Origin: Drosophila persimilis | Taxonomy: Eukaryota; Arthropoda; Insecta; Diptera; Drosophilidae | Direction of reading: 5' to 3' | Assembly (NCBI RefSeq): GCF_003286085.1 | Contig: NW_020825331.1 | Span: forward strand, 744,001-808,000 | DNA length: 64,000 bases | Part shown: positions 35,731 to 48,550 of the stretch, piece by piece | Numbering within the stretch: position 1 is the stretch's first letter | Layout of the letters: the number at the start of each line of letters is the position of its first letter | The notes under the pieces: generated by a model | Databases searched by the model: none | What the model was told of the DNA's origin: nothing | Seen by the model: only the letters and a program-made list of their open reading frames with translations | Program-made: the position numbers and the translations under genes

Positions 35731-38700
35731 GGTGGCGAGTGAAACTATATTTGTGCCACTTCTCGACATGAGAACTTTAAGGATATCTTATCCAGATGGT
35801 AGCCAGGGACACGATACCCTCTTCTCCATTTGGTGGGGGGATTTTGTATTGTCGTCGCGGGATTTGTGGATCTGTGCTTCAAATGAGGACAACGCACTCG
35901 GCAGTCAGTTCCATTTAAGTGCTCCCTCCACACAGATATGCAACGACACTGGGACACATCTCGAAAGTGTGGCAAGCTATCAGCGAGGGTTGCCTCCAAA
36001 GTGGAAGCTTTATATATGTATATGTATATATTTCTTTCGAATGTTTGCCATTTCCTGGGTACACAAATGTTTAAATCAATGCAGATATTATAAAGCAGAA
36101 ATCCGGTCAGTCCAGAGTCGTCTGATGGGTGCGTGTACGCACTTCAAGAAGGACTCGTAGATCCCTCCATCTGCCGCTTTTGCCATGATTTGTGCTCTGC
36201 TCGCTACTCCTTAGCTTTCCCTTTTCCACAGAGCTCCTAGCTCTCCGAAAGCCCTTAGCTTTTCCTCCTATGCTCCTGTGCTCCTGTGCTCGCTCCGAAT
36301 ATGCGACACATGAAAGTTATTACACTTATTATATGAAGAAAATAATTTTATGTGCGTGTGTGTGGGCCACAGGGAATGGCACTGAAAGAGAGAGTCTGCG
36401 GAGACGGTGGGGCAGAGCAAAAGGGATGGCGAAAAAAATTAAAAGAGAAGACTTCATTTGTGCGGCTTGCAGCATGTTGATAAGAGGCAGTAACTGAGGC
36501 TGCGGCAGGGGCGTGTGTGCCACGTGTGTGCCGTTGCTGTGGCTGTCTGTGTGCAAGTGTGAATTATATGCGGCGGCATTATATTATATAATAATGTGTA
36601 ATAATGATTATGTACTCCCGCACTCCCACGAGGCCGAAGGAGGCCACAAAGCGGGGCTAAGCGATGAGGGTCTGGTTGGAGTGCTGCTCCTCCCCCCCCC
36701 CCCCAGATTGGGCTCAGATTTTTCTGTCACTTTTTCGGTATTTTTTCGCTGGTTTCTTGTTTGCTTTGTATTGATTTTCCAGCCACCAAACTGAATCTAT
36801 GTAATTGTCGGCATCTTGTCTTGCATCCTCTTTGGTTGCTTCTTCCTTCACCATGTTTAAACGGGGTCCTTTCCCCTCTCTGATTGATTCCGTATTCATT
36901 CCCATTTTTCACTGGCTTCCAAAGTCTCTCCTTTCTGTTCAAGCGAGTCTCGCTACTTTCCAGCGAGTGAGACGAAACTCGTTGTACTGCAACTTTTTTG
37001 AATCTTTCTCGAATTAAAGTACTCGTCAAAGTAGGTCACGCTTTTACCTAATTGGAGTGGTTCGACAGGACTCAAACATATCGTAACGAAGAGTGAAAGC
37101 TCATGCCTTTTTCGTGTATCCATTCCGATAATCAGGACTGCTTTTCTCTGGGTTTCTTCGGCATCTTCAAGTACTTATATTTCTTACCCGTAGCCTCTGA
37201 TGCTTTTGCCATAGTTTTAAAATTCACAACGCGCTCGACACATAAATAATTCCAAGTGGAGAAAGAACAACGAACAACCCAACAACCAGCAAGAAACAAA
37301 CAACAAGAAACAAACAACAAGAAAACAACGAAAAAAGGCAATGGCAAATATTTTTTAATGTGCACTTTATCATCATCATGTCAGGCTAAGCGAGAGGCCG
37401 GCCTCCTCCCGGCCAGTGCCTCCTGCCTCCTGCCTCCTGCCTCCTGCCTCCTGCCTTCTGATTTCACATCCACATCCACAGACGCAAATGACATTTATAT
37501 AGACACGCCCCAGCGCCCCCGCTAGAACCTGAACCAGAAGCTGGAGCAGGACCAGCTCCCAAAATCTTCAACCCTCACTCCTCCCCACTCGCCACTCCCC
37601 ACTCCCCGCTCCCCGCTCCTTTGGCATTGTGCAAATGCTGTCCCATTTGTCAGCTGGCACAAATTTGCATAAGCGCACTCTGGCAAGCGGTCGGATGACT
37701 TATGGTTGTCCTGCCTAGCCCCATGCCCACACCAGATCCACATCCACATCCCCATCCAGAACCAGATCCAGCCCCAGTTCCAGTTCTAGTTCCAGAGCCC
37801 CCTGGCGACCGCCCTAATCTCACGATCCAAAAATTTCACGTTGAAATTAGCTGTGAAATGCCAACAGCAGCAGCAGTGGGCCAACGGGTAGGGGCAGCGA
37901 TGAAGAAAGCCAACGGAAATGACATAGAAATGAAACAGAGAGGAGAAACAATGGACGGACCGTCCGCAGAAGGGTTGCGGTGCCCGGTGGGGCACACAAT
38001 GGCAGGCGGCCACCTCTTGCCGCAAAGGTTTTGGGCCAAAAAAAAAAAGAAAAACATACAATGGCCAAGTCATTTGGCCGCCGTCGACTCTGACGACAAT
38101 GATGATGACGACGACGACGACAACGGCAACGGCGGCAACGACAGTGGCACGACAGTGGAATTCTGTCAAATGGCGGGAGTCCCCATGTCCCCACACATAT
38201 AGTATGTGCACATCTATATGGGTCACAGCAGTCTTGTGTTCCCGTACACTGAGGCAGGAAAGTATTCGAAAGTCGGAGTTTGGGATCGCAAGGATCACTT
38301 TCATCAGAGGATACGCATATTTCTCCGCTGCACTGTGTGGGGGGGAGGGAATGAAGAGTGCTGTAGAGCACTGCTCGACACAAATCACGTCACACTTCAA
38401 CCCAAAAGCAGTGCCAAAGCCGGGGATCCGGCCCGATGTGGACTTCTGTCAGAAGCGCTAAGAACACGTCCAAAACGGATAGCGGGTAGCGGGTAGCGGG
38501 GGAAGGACTATGGAATGATAAACAACAGCAGGACGAGAAGAAGTAGAAGAAAGCATGAAATGAAATAAAATAAAGAGCAGCGCGAATGGGAAGACAGCGG
38601 ACCAGGGACCACGGACAGGGGCCGAAGAAAAATGTTTGGAGAAAAGCAAAAGAAAAATGTTGCAAAATAGCAGCATCATCATCATCATCATCCAGGAGAT

Positions 38701-41700
38701 GGAATGGCACTGGGCAAAGTGGGGGCCAAACGGGAGGAGTGGTGGAGTGTCGTAGTGTCGGAGTGGACTGGCCATTTCTTCCTCCTCATCTCCTGCTTGT
38801 CGTCGTCATTGTCGTCGTCATTATAAGCATAATCTTTAATAAACGAGTGAACACCAGGGAACCAGGGAACCCACAGACGCTGGGACGCGGCCTCGAGCGG
38901 CCACAAAATGGACGACAAGAGGATGTTCTCCCGTTTCCCATCTCCAGAGCGGTGGTTGTGGGGACCTTCGCGATTTTTCAAGTGAACGAACTTTTTAAAT
39001 TAATTTAGACATAAGCAGCTCTTTAAACTTCTGCCTCAGACCCGGCTAAGCGGTTCGTGTTTTTCCTAGCTTTTCTTTTGCCATACTCTCGCCCCACCCC
39101 CTCCCCCGGCCACCCCCCGTCCACCCCTCTGTCTTTTTCTTAAGGGTTTGCCTTCTTCTTCTTTTTATTTTTTGAAAAGTTGGTAATGTGTCTCACCCAG
39201 CTCAGCCGCAGTCTCCCACTCTCCCTGTGTGCTGGCCCGGCCAAAAAGGAAACGTAATGTACACTAAATGGATATTTAATTACACTTTCGCAGAGCGATG
39301 GCGGAGCAGCAGGATTTGATGGTGGCCATAGCTCGTGCCCACATCTACACGTGCCACTGCACCTGGGTAAGCTTTTGAGTGCCGGTCGGGCACCTGAATG
39401 GGCCAATTTGGGTGGCATCGGGCTTAAGTGCAGCCCAGAGAGAGAAAGGAGAGAGCTAGTGAGCGGGGAGGGCGGGGCGTATGCCGTATGCCGTATGTCG
39501 CTGCTTAGAGGCTGACTCCCAATCGAAGTACAGATATATACTCGTACATAGTATTTTTTACTTAACATCTCTCCATTAATGCATTCATTTGGCAGTAAAT
39601 CCCAGTGTATGCGGGCCCTAATTGCTTGGTTCAATGAGCGTTGAATAAACCCCAAGACCATCAATCAATCCAATGAAATATGTGCTTGACTCTGCAATGA
39701 CAACAGGCGACTAAACCTATAATTACTCGCAGCTGGTTATTCGATAACTGCCCCTTCGGCAGACATTTGGCGAGCAATTACCTTGTTGCGGATGGACAAT
39801 TGTTTTGTGGGCTTGTTTATTTTCCGGCACGCACTCACAACAGTTCTGCCTTCGATTGGTTTTAATTGATTGAGTAATCAAATAATCGATTGGCCATCAT
39901 ATACGCACGTACTCGTGCCGATACGTTGCACAAACGGAGTTGAAACATTTCGCAGAAGTGCTTGCCATAATTTCCTTTCGAGCACTTCGGCATTCCACTC
40001 GCAATATTGGTTTGAATAATTTTCTTAATTGTTAGCTTTTCATATTGCATTCATTGCAGTGAAGTTCTTCTCTTGAAGAGCCCTTGGCATGACCTCCGTC
40101 CGTCGTTCGTCCGTCGTTTGTCTCTGCCTCTTGGGTAAATTATGAATTTATTCAATATACACATACACACATAGGTGTATAATTAATTTCCATTGTTCCC
40201 TCGTCGCTGCCTCAGCCGTGGGCTGCGAAATCCAAGCAAACGGCAAACGGCAGCACGGCAGCACGGCGTATGCGTAATATTGTGAAAACCGCCCCCTCGC
40301 TGCGTCTTTAGGCGAAGTTTCAGACAAAACCCAAAAGAAGCCATGGATATGCCAAACAGATTCCCTACTCCTTATTTCTTATTGATTTATGCACACACTC
40401 CACTCCACTCCACTCGTCTGCAAGTTGAAGTTTTAATATTTTAATTCTCTTCATATGTTTATTTTATTGCCAAAGGACACGACGCAATGGACAAGAGTAA
40501 ATAAATTGCCAACTCCCAAAGACAATCAGGCATATACCATATACATATATACATGTATATATGGGCGTATGTACAGGCACACACAAATCAAAGTGCTCAA
40601 TAGGGCGGAAGGGGACGGGGGACGGGGACGGGGGACGGGGACGGGGACTCACAATGAAATTTGCATAAAGCGGTAAACAAGTGAAAGCCATTGCGATATT
40701 AAAAATCCCAGCAGGATATTATGAAATGTGCAATGCTCCCCGGATCGATCGATTCAGCTAGAGCCCAGAGCCCAGAGCCCAGAGCTTAAGTCTCCTCTTT
40801 GCGGCAGAGAGAGAGAGAGAGAGAGGGCGACAGAGAGAGACCGCATTGTGGGCGTATACTCGTACACGCTTCCCTGGGCGATAAATCGGAAAAGCCTCTC
40901 CGAACGGCTCTTATTTAAAACTCAATTTTAATATACAAAAAAAAACTGTTAACTATATGTGCGACAAGCAGCTGGGGGTTGGCAGGGTGGAAACCTGCTA
41001 GATTTAACCCAATTCGGCCCCGTCATCGTTTGTACAACTATGCCCAATTATTTTCCCCTTTGATGGGGATTAGAGCACACGAGTCGCACGAGTCGCACTA
41101 GTGTCGTTCATTCAATTCGTGGCCATTCAATATTCATGACTGCTGTGACCCGCCCGCCGCTTTGATGGACTGAGAGCGGTACCAGGAAAATGGGAAAGTT
41201 CAATGCCATAGTTTTGCTGATTGGAAGCCACAAAGGCTTGTTGTTGCTTGTTTAGTTCAAGATTTAAAGATAATTCCAATGTCTGGATTAGGCCATGTTT
41301 GCATCACTTTTTTGCGCTAACTTTTTGCAGAAATAAACCGAGTGCAAAGATGACTTGCCGCTCATCCATTTTTGCGGGGAATTTATGCTAATTTTGTTTT
41401 ATTTTTCTCTGCTTTGGATGCTTTTTTTCTTTTTTTGTCAGGCCAGAAGTGCGCTGCGTCCGTCCATCCGTCGGAGAGTGAGGCAGCAATTTCCAGCACA
41501 CACACACACACACACACAAGGCTGGCACGTACTTTTCATGGAAAGTTCAAATTCTTCTTTTGCTATTAATATTTCGTTGAAAAAAGCAAAAGAGCCAAGG
41601 CAAAGTTTTGGCAGCAAATGTTGTCCCCAAAAAGTATGCTACGAAAAAGCGAATCGCAACGAATTCCAAAAAGCAGACCGAAGAAGAGTTTGATTTGGAG

Positions 41701-43040
41701 CTTAGTTACGGAACAACTTACTATTCAAACAGCCCTCGTCTGTCTCGTCTGTCTCGCCTTCTCCTTCTTTTTCATGGTGCCACAAGAGAAGACTGCAGCC
41801 GCATTGTGTCGGAAAAAGTTATGCATGTCAGTCCGTGTGGGGGGTGGGGGTTGTGGGGGGGGGAGGGTCTGGTATTTACATGCTTGCATTTCATACAAGC
41901 ATAAGAAAATATTTGCAGTTGTACTCGCATGTAGTATATTTTGTTGCACTTGCAGCGGGTAACCAGATTTTGTCCAAGCCCCAGGATGGCCCGTGATAGG
42001 TCCCCAAAGGGAGCCCCCAAACAAAAGCTAACCAGACACAAGGGGCTTGCCAATTACAGGATGCTAATAACCAATTTAAGATTGATCAAAAATCCAACGA
42101 GTCGGGGTATCTAGTGTATCTAGAAATTCGACTTTTCTTTTCGTCGTGTCCTTTCTTGGAGTACTCTGCTCAACTTTTGTGTGTACTTTTGTTTGGTTTT
42201 CCATTCTCCGGGCTCCGTAGTCGGTGCCGAGTTACACGCGTTTACTTTGCAAGTAATATTTTGACGAGGAATTTGAATTTGCATAGCCAGCGGGGAAAAC
42301 AGAGGCAGAGGGAGAGACAGAGGCAGAGACAGCTGGAGCTTCGATGGTAAGGATGTGGGGGAAGGGATATCCCAGCTTTAAGCTGGTCCAGCAGAATGCC
42401 AGACTAATTGAGGCACTGCCAGAGAGTCCCCAAAGCGGTTTCCCATTCGGCGATAACAAGAGGAACCGAAATCAATACGAGTACAAGGGAGAACCCCAGG
42501 CTCAAGGCGGGTACTATGCAAAAATATTAAATAGAATCAAGGCAAAGGGTGGCGGAGGGCAGAGCCTTGAAGGCATCGACTTCGTGTATTTACATGCCAT
42601 GCATATTTCAGTTTATTTCCATTTATTTTTCAATTTACTGTTACGCTGATTCCTGGCTCCGCTCTTCTACGAATATTTGCATTTGGGAGCAGAGCTAATA
42701 AAATTTTCAGTGCATGCAACGCTTCCATATGAAATACAATTAACAAATTGCCAAAAAAAAAGAAAAAACACAAGCAGAACAAAAAAGAGCACACACACTT
42801 TACATAGAGGGCGGGGCGTGGGCGTGGGGCGTGGGTGGGGCGTGGGTGGGGCGTGGGGGTGGTGGTCTAACCCCAAGCCAAATATATTGCATGGCGAAAT
42901 CAATAAATGTGCACCCGAAATGGAAAATTGCAAATGGCACGAAATGAAATGAAATAAAGTGGGTGGATGGTGGGTGTGTGGGTGGTGGGTGTGTGGGTGG
43001 TGGGTGGTGGCTGGTGATGCCGAATGGCGGCTAAACGAGA

Positions 43041-43066
43041 GTTCAGTTACCTGAAAGAGGTGGTGC
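43041..43066 (-). promoter_or_regulatory. putative recursive splice (ratchet) site in the first shakB intron
   Basis: On the minus strand the sequence reads CCACCTCTTTCAG followed at once by GTAACTG, with the junction between 43051 and 43050. A strong 3' splice site is fused to a good 5' splice site with no exon between them, the hallmark of zero-length ratchet points in long Drosophila introns. It lies 7.3 kb into the 19.7-kb intron between shakB exons 50328 and 30642, on the right strand. It could instead be the 3' end of a 5' UTR exon whose start I cannot see. Confidence 0.6.
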
Positions 43067-44605
43067 TTAGATTGAGGGTATTCGTATTCAATGGCGCACA
43101 AGTGCGATCGATTAAAATTGTTGGCGGTTAAGTGTGTGAGCAAAACTGTTACGATATTCGGTTTCGGTTTCGGTTTTGGCAAATACAACAAAAGGATTCC
43201 GGGTATGAAGCATTCAACGATTGATTAAAAGCCCAAGGAATTAAATGAACACAAAGAGTTTATAGCTTTCTGCCAGTCTCTTCTACCACTTAAAGTTCTA
43301 CAAAGCCTCGGCAAAGATGAGCCCATTAGTCGGTCTAAAATTGAACAGGGCGAGCCAGCTGTTCAGCTGCACCGCCCCTGCTGTTGGCATGGAAAAAAGG
43401 CCTCTACAAGGTCCTTCCAATCAGGGCGGCTTCAGAAATTGCTTATCGCCTGATGCACTCCCTGAGATACTGCTTGAGACCCTACTTCTTGCGATGACCC
43501 CAAGCCCCAAGCCATGGAAGGTCACTGGGAATATTTTCATGTAGAAACTTTCGCCCGCCTTATTGACTAAGTCACGTGAGCGGATTTCGTGAGTCACGTT
43601 TCTTAAGTTTTTGTGCGCTATTGTTTTTGTTGTTGCTGTTGTTGTTTTTTTTTTATGGTCGAATTTTACCTTTCAACTTTAATGATAAAAGTTTTCCAGC
43701 TCCAGCTCCAGCTCTAGTGGAGGAACCATCCAACCAACCAACTCTAAGCCATAAAAGACTTATTGCAGCGGGCCTAACAAGGCACGAGGGCAGGAGGTAG
43801 GAGGCAGGAGGCAGGAGGACAGGAGGACAGGGGCCATCGGGTGGTGGCGGTGCCGCTCGGCTGTCCATGTGCATTGGGCAAGCCATTCGTTATAGCCGGG
43901 GGGCTTGGACGTTTTCGAAATTTATTACATTGCACCGACAAGTTTCGCGTGTTTCGCCTTTGCGCCTACACTTCACTTAACACGGCAACAAACCAGCCAT
44001 CCGAGGGAGCCCACCATCCGACCGGGCGACCGGGCGACCACACCGCCAACCCGCCCGCCCACGCAGACTGCAAACGGCGCCGCCCCCACCCCCGCCACCA
44101 CCCACGAAAGTGCAACTTTTTGCACCTAAGAAAATGTTCGGGGCGGCTTCAGTTTTTCAGTAATAAGTTGGCAGGACCTCCTCCAGGATGGCAATGGCGT
44201 TGACAAGCCCCGAAAATGCCGCGGCTCAAAACGTAAACATCGGCGAACGAAACTCGTCTGACTCCGGCTCCGGCTACGGCTACGGCTCCGGCTACGGCTG
44301 CATCCTCCGTAGAGCCCCTGGGGCGAGTGCATTGACCCCCGGGTTCCCTCTGCCACTGCTGCTGCATCATGCTGCAGCTTGAGCGAGTGGGTGGGGCGAG
44401 GGCGGGGGCGGGGGCTGGGTCTGGGTCTGGGGAAAAAAGGTCGAAAAATTCAGCCCGAACAGGGAGTGGGCGGACAGGGCAGTATATATCCTGTGCTGCT
44501 GGCGTTAACATTCTTTAAAGATTTATGTTGAAATATTTCAACGGGTTGTAGCTTCGAATGCTCTTTACACAGCCGAGAGTCGCTGGACTTTGGCAAAAGC
44601 CGGAC

Positions 44606-45077
44606 GGCAATCCCCGCAGAAACTTAATGGGATGGATCCCAAACCGAAAAGATGGCGATAGTGTTCCATTCCCATCGTTTTCTTAGAGTGCACGAAACTC
44701 TAGCTTCTTTCCGCTGTTCCTATCCACAAAATCCAGGCGGCAATCCCCGCAGAAACTTAATGGGGAAATGGAGAGTGGTTTAAAGACTACAGATGGGATC
44801 TATGCTATGGATCCCAAGCCGAAAAGATGATGATAGTGTTCCATTCCCATCGTTTTCTTAGAGTGCACGAAACTCTAGCTTCTTTCCGCTGTTCCTATTC
44901 ACAAAATCCAGGCGGCAATCCCCGCAGAAACTTAATGGGGAAATGGAGAGTGGTTTAAAGACTACAGATGGGATCTATGCTATGGATCCCAAGCCGAAAA
45001 GATGGTGATAGTGTTCCATTCCCATCGTTTTCTTAGAGTGCACGAAACTCTAGCTTCTTTCCGCTGTTCCTATCCAC
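44606..45077. repeat. 175-bp tandem repeat, three units, first unit internally deleted
   Basis: GGCAATCCCCGCAGAAACTT recurs at 44606, 44739 and 44914. Units two and three are nearly identical with a 175-bp period. The first unit is 133 bp because it lacks about 42 bases covering GGAGAGTGGTTTAAAGACTA and its flanks. Each unit also carries ATAGTGTTCCATTCCCATCG and ACGAAACTCTAGCTTCTTTC. There is no credible coding frame. It lies in the first shakB intron. Confidence 0.95.
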
Positions 45078-48000
45078 ATGTTCCTATGTTTAGATCTAGA
45101 CTTTGATGGAGGACAGGACAGAGCATTCCAGCATTCGACTGGGACTGGCCGCAACTTCTGCTTATTACAAGAGTATGACAGCCGTTTTGTCGGTTCTTAG
45201 TCAAAAAATAAATACCGAATCCCTCGCTTCGACTAGCCCCCGCGCCACGCTTTTCTGGCACACTCAATTCGTACATTTTCCAAGAGCTTTTCATGTGCGT
45301 TCAGACGCAAAAGTCAAAATGTTTGGTTCAATGAACGTTGAGTGCTCCGCCGGCACTCGGCACTCGGCACTCGACTCTCTCTCTGTCTCTGCGTCTCTAT
45401 GCAGACTTTAATGCTCTTTAAGAGGGGTCCTTAGAAGTGGACTAGGGCCTGTGGACCAAGGACTGCTTTGGTTTGGGTATAAGTGATAAATCTTTATCAC
45501 TTATTCAACAAAAACCGCGCTGGCCAAATTGATTAATTGCTGCAAATAAACGCACAACACAGCGAGAGTAAACCTCCAAAGTAATCCCCACGACGAAGGG
45601 GAGTGAATGAATGGCCGCTGGATGGCGCTGGATGGATGAATGGTTGGTAAACTCCTTAACGTGGCCGCAAATCAAAAACGTTTTGCCCCACCCCCCACCC
45701 CCCGGGGGCCACTTCCTTGGTCTGACAACTTTCGTCACGTAGCGTCCATCAAAACAGGAAATAATTTATCAAAGCGGACTTATATTAAATAATGACTTGA
45801 TGACACCAAAAACACCGACGAACCGCCAAGCATCCTGCCGCATCCCCCCCCGCACATAATTAGCCAATGGGTCGACGCTCTGGCCCTGCCACTGATCTCC
45901 TTTCCGGAGGGGTGGGGGAGGGGGGGCCCCGGGTCTCAGGCTAATTAAAATGCTCCGCAAGCAACAACAAAAAGTACAAAAAATTATAAATCACATTTCT
46001 TGTTTTTGATTCCCGGTTTCTGGGTGCTCCGGTACTCCTTCGTCTGGGCTCTGTTTCTGTCCCATTATGCAAATGTTGTCTGCGGGTAAACAAGCCAAGT
46101 AAATGGCATAAACCAATTACGAGAGGGGCCCTGAGCTCTGGGCCAATGTGGGAGATGCCATCGAGTGTCAAAGGGATTTATGTCGCTCGCCCGCTCGCCC
46201 GCTCGACCGCTGAGGGTCAAAGCCAAATGGAAACACTTTTTTAATTAACTTGGCAGCGAGCGGGCCATAGAAAGGGGTCTTTTTTTTTTATGAAAATGCT
46301 GCTAATGTCTTTCGAATGGGGTCCCCGAAAGCAGGAATTATCCCGGCACAGAGCACACCTCTCCTGTCCGCTGGCCCTTGACCATTGGGGGAGGTCGTAT
46401 TCCCCCCTAGTTTTTCAACACTGAAATACGGCATTTAGTCACACAGTCGTTTCCTGCCATTCCGCAGTATATTTTTCTAGCTATAGCATATACATACAAT
46501 ACATATTATACTTCCCACCGCCCAACCCCCCCCAGTAGCCGAGAATCTTTCCACAAGTACTCCCAATCTGAGCGCGATTTCTGCCATCGACACGAACCCG
46601 AACTCCGGCTAAGCCCGCACGTAGCCAGTCGGTGAGACGTCAGAGTCAATAAACAAAAGTTCCGGTAGCTCTGCGGAGTATCCTTGTCGAGTCCTGCATC
46701 GTGGGGCCATAATACAATCAGGCGGATCAGACAGACGACGACAGCGACAGCGACAGCGACAACGACATCGACTTCGGAACGTGTGACGGCGTCAAGCAGG
46801 TGAGTGTTGAGCACACGCACACACACACGGACACACGCACACGCACACGCACATACATAGATACTCCCCACTCGCATTACGCGCAACTTTTTTAAAAGTC
46901 AGGCAGAAAAATGTTTTTTAAACGCTAAATTACTTTTGAATGGCAGGTGGGCGTACGTGGGGGCGTGCCCCAGCGTCAGCGTCACAATTTCATTTTGTGC
47001 TTCCTCATTTGCCTACCCCCCCCCCCCTCATGCGCCCACAACAGGCGCTTTGTCACTGGCGGTGGGTGTGGGGGCTTTTTTCGTGTTACGTCTGAAGAGC
47101 GGAAATGCTTATCCCAACACTCGAGCGTCACGTGCCGGGGAGACCCCCACAGCAGGCAGCCGCAGGACACCGCAGCGATCTATACACTACTCCGAGCATC
47201 CTGTAAGGATATCTCCTGAGTCCACAATCATCTCGATTCGTTTGGGGCTCTGAAATACCCATGATTCCAAGGACTAGCCACGGCCTCGGCTTTCACCTGT
47301 TACAAACGCCTTCTGGCAGACAAGGGCTCTTCCTTAATTCGTTCACCATTCGTTAGAGTATCTAAATCTGTCCGGCCCCAGACTTGCCCAACTGTGCCAC
47401 ACACACACACGCACACAGGAGACAGGCGGAGGCGTCTCCGCAGACTCGGCCGCAAGCGCCTAAGGTCGTTGTCGCTGGCAAGTGGAAAAGTCGTTGATGG
47501 GTCCGCGATGGCGACGACGATGGAGGATGCACACAGTCAGGTGGCGGAGGTGTTTGGAATGTTTAGCTCAAGTGGCTTTTTAAAACACATTCTATGCTAA
47601 TTAAGGGGCCGGGCCTGGGCCTGGGCCTAAATGAGTTGTCGTTCGACGTTGTCTGTCGACGTTGTTTGCATTTGATAAGCAAAGATTGTTGCCACCCAAT
47701 GTAATCAATGGAAGGAAAGGCAGCTTAAGGGATGCCCCTGCCCATGCCCCCCCCACCCCCTCCCCCCCATCACCCATCATCATCGTTCATTGCGTAATCC
47801 TTAAAGTTTTCTTTTTTCGGTGGGGGCTCTTCTGTTTACAAGCTGTCATCGGGAGTCAGCCAGGCCCATTTAATTAACGAATTAACAAAGCCAGAAGTTT
47901 TTGTGGTTTTTAAGTGATTTCGGGTCAGGACTTCACTGCGGCAGGGGCAGGGACAGGGGCAGGGACAGGGGCAGGGGCCTGGGGCAAACATTTTGCGGCC

Positions 48001-48550
48001 TTGTTATGGCATAATTGAATTATTGCCATATGAAAAAACAAACGAGGCCCAAAAACCCTACACCGAAACCCTGTCCTGGCAAAGGACTTCTCGACGACGA
48101 CGACGACGGCAAAGTTTCCTTCTTTTCCTTCCTTTACAGCTTTTCCAGCTCTTCGTTCGTTCGTTTTTTTTTCTTGAATTTTTTTCCTCTTTTTTTGGCT
48201 AAATAAATCAAAAGTCTTTCGGGCGCTCAACAAAGAAGGCCAGGACGGAGGACAGCAATAGCCGTGGTGGGGGGCCAAATTGAATTTGGGCCTTTAATTG
48301 GGAAATTTGTGGGGCAAATGTTACTGGGGGAATAAAGAGATTTTTCCTTTTTCCTTTCAAGCTTCATAGCCTTGGAACGCTTCAAATATTACTTTTCGCC
48401 CTCGTTCTTTCCAACACTTAAGTTGAGTGAGTGCTTTCCAACACTATTCAACACAGGGACACAAAGCCAAGCCACACTGGCCGGCATTTAGCTGTCATAA
48501 TAAGCAGTCTTTCGTTTGAATGTGCTACAGAATTCAACTTTCCAGACGAC

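Larger units (their letters stand above)
30643..48550. other. first shakB intron, left part; no other gene seen
   Basis: The segment includes the 11-bp minisatellite, the 175-bp tandem repeat and the ratchet site. Other open frames (for example about 35.75-36.16 kb on plus, 37.8-38.4 kb on minus) have no recognisable domain, no codon-use support and no convincing splice sites, and I treat them as chance. GT-rich repeats lie at 42.81-42.86 and 42.96-43.02 kb. Confidence 0.6.

Noticed and set aside
35100-36160. Long Arg/Gly/Trp-repeat open frames over the minisatellite
   Set aside because: They follow from an 11-bp unit without stops in any phase. The frame beyond the array has no recognisable domain.
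37185-37230. Minus-strand ATG exon candidate (MAKASEATG) followed by GGTAAG
   Set aside because: If the donor is G|GTAAGA it ends in phase 1, which gives an early stop when joined to the acceptor at 30642. It could only be a separate short frame.
37786-38400. Minus frame of 204 codons and overlapping frames
   Set aside because: Low-complexity His/Arg/Val runs from GAC repeats. No splice sites fitting shakB phases and no known domain.
48431-48550. Upstream in-frame ATG adding 40 residues to the GPAT-like protein
   Set aside because: The added residues do not resemble the family N-terminus, which begins with the hydrophobic segment. The region shows no coding composition and contains a possible splice acceptor.
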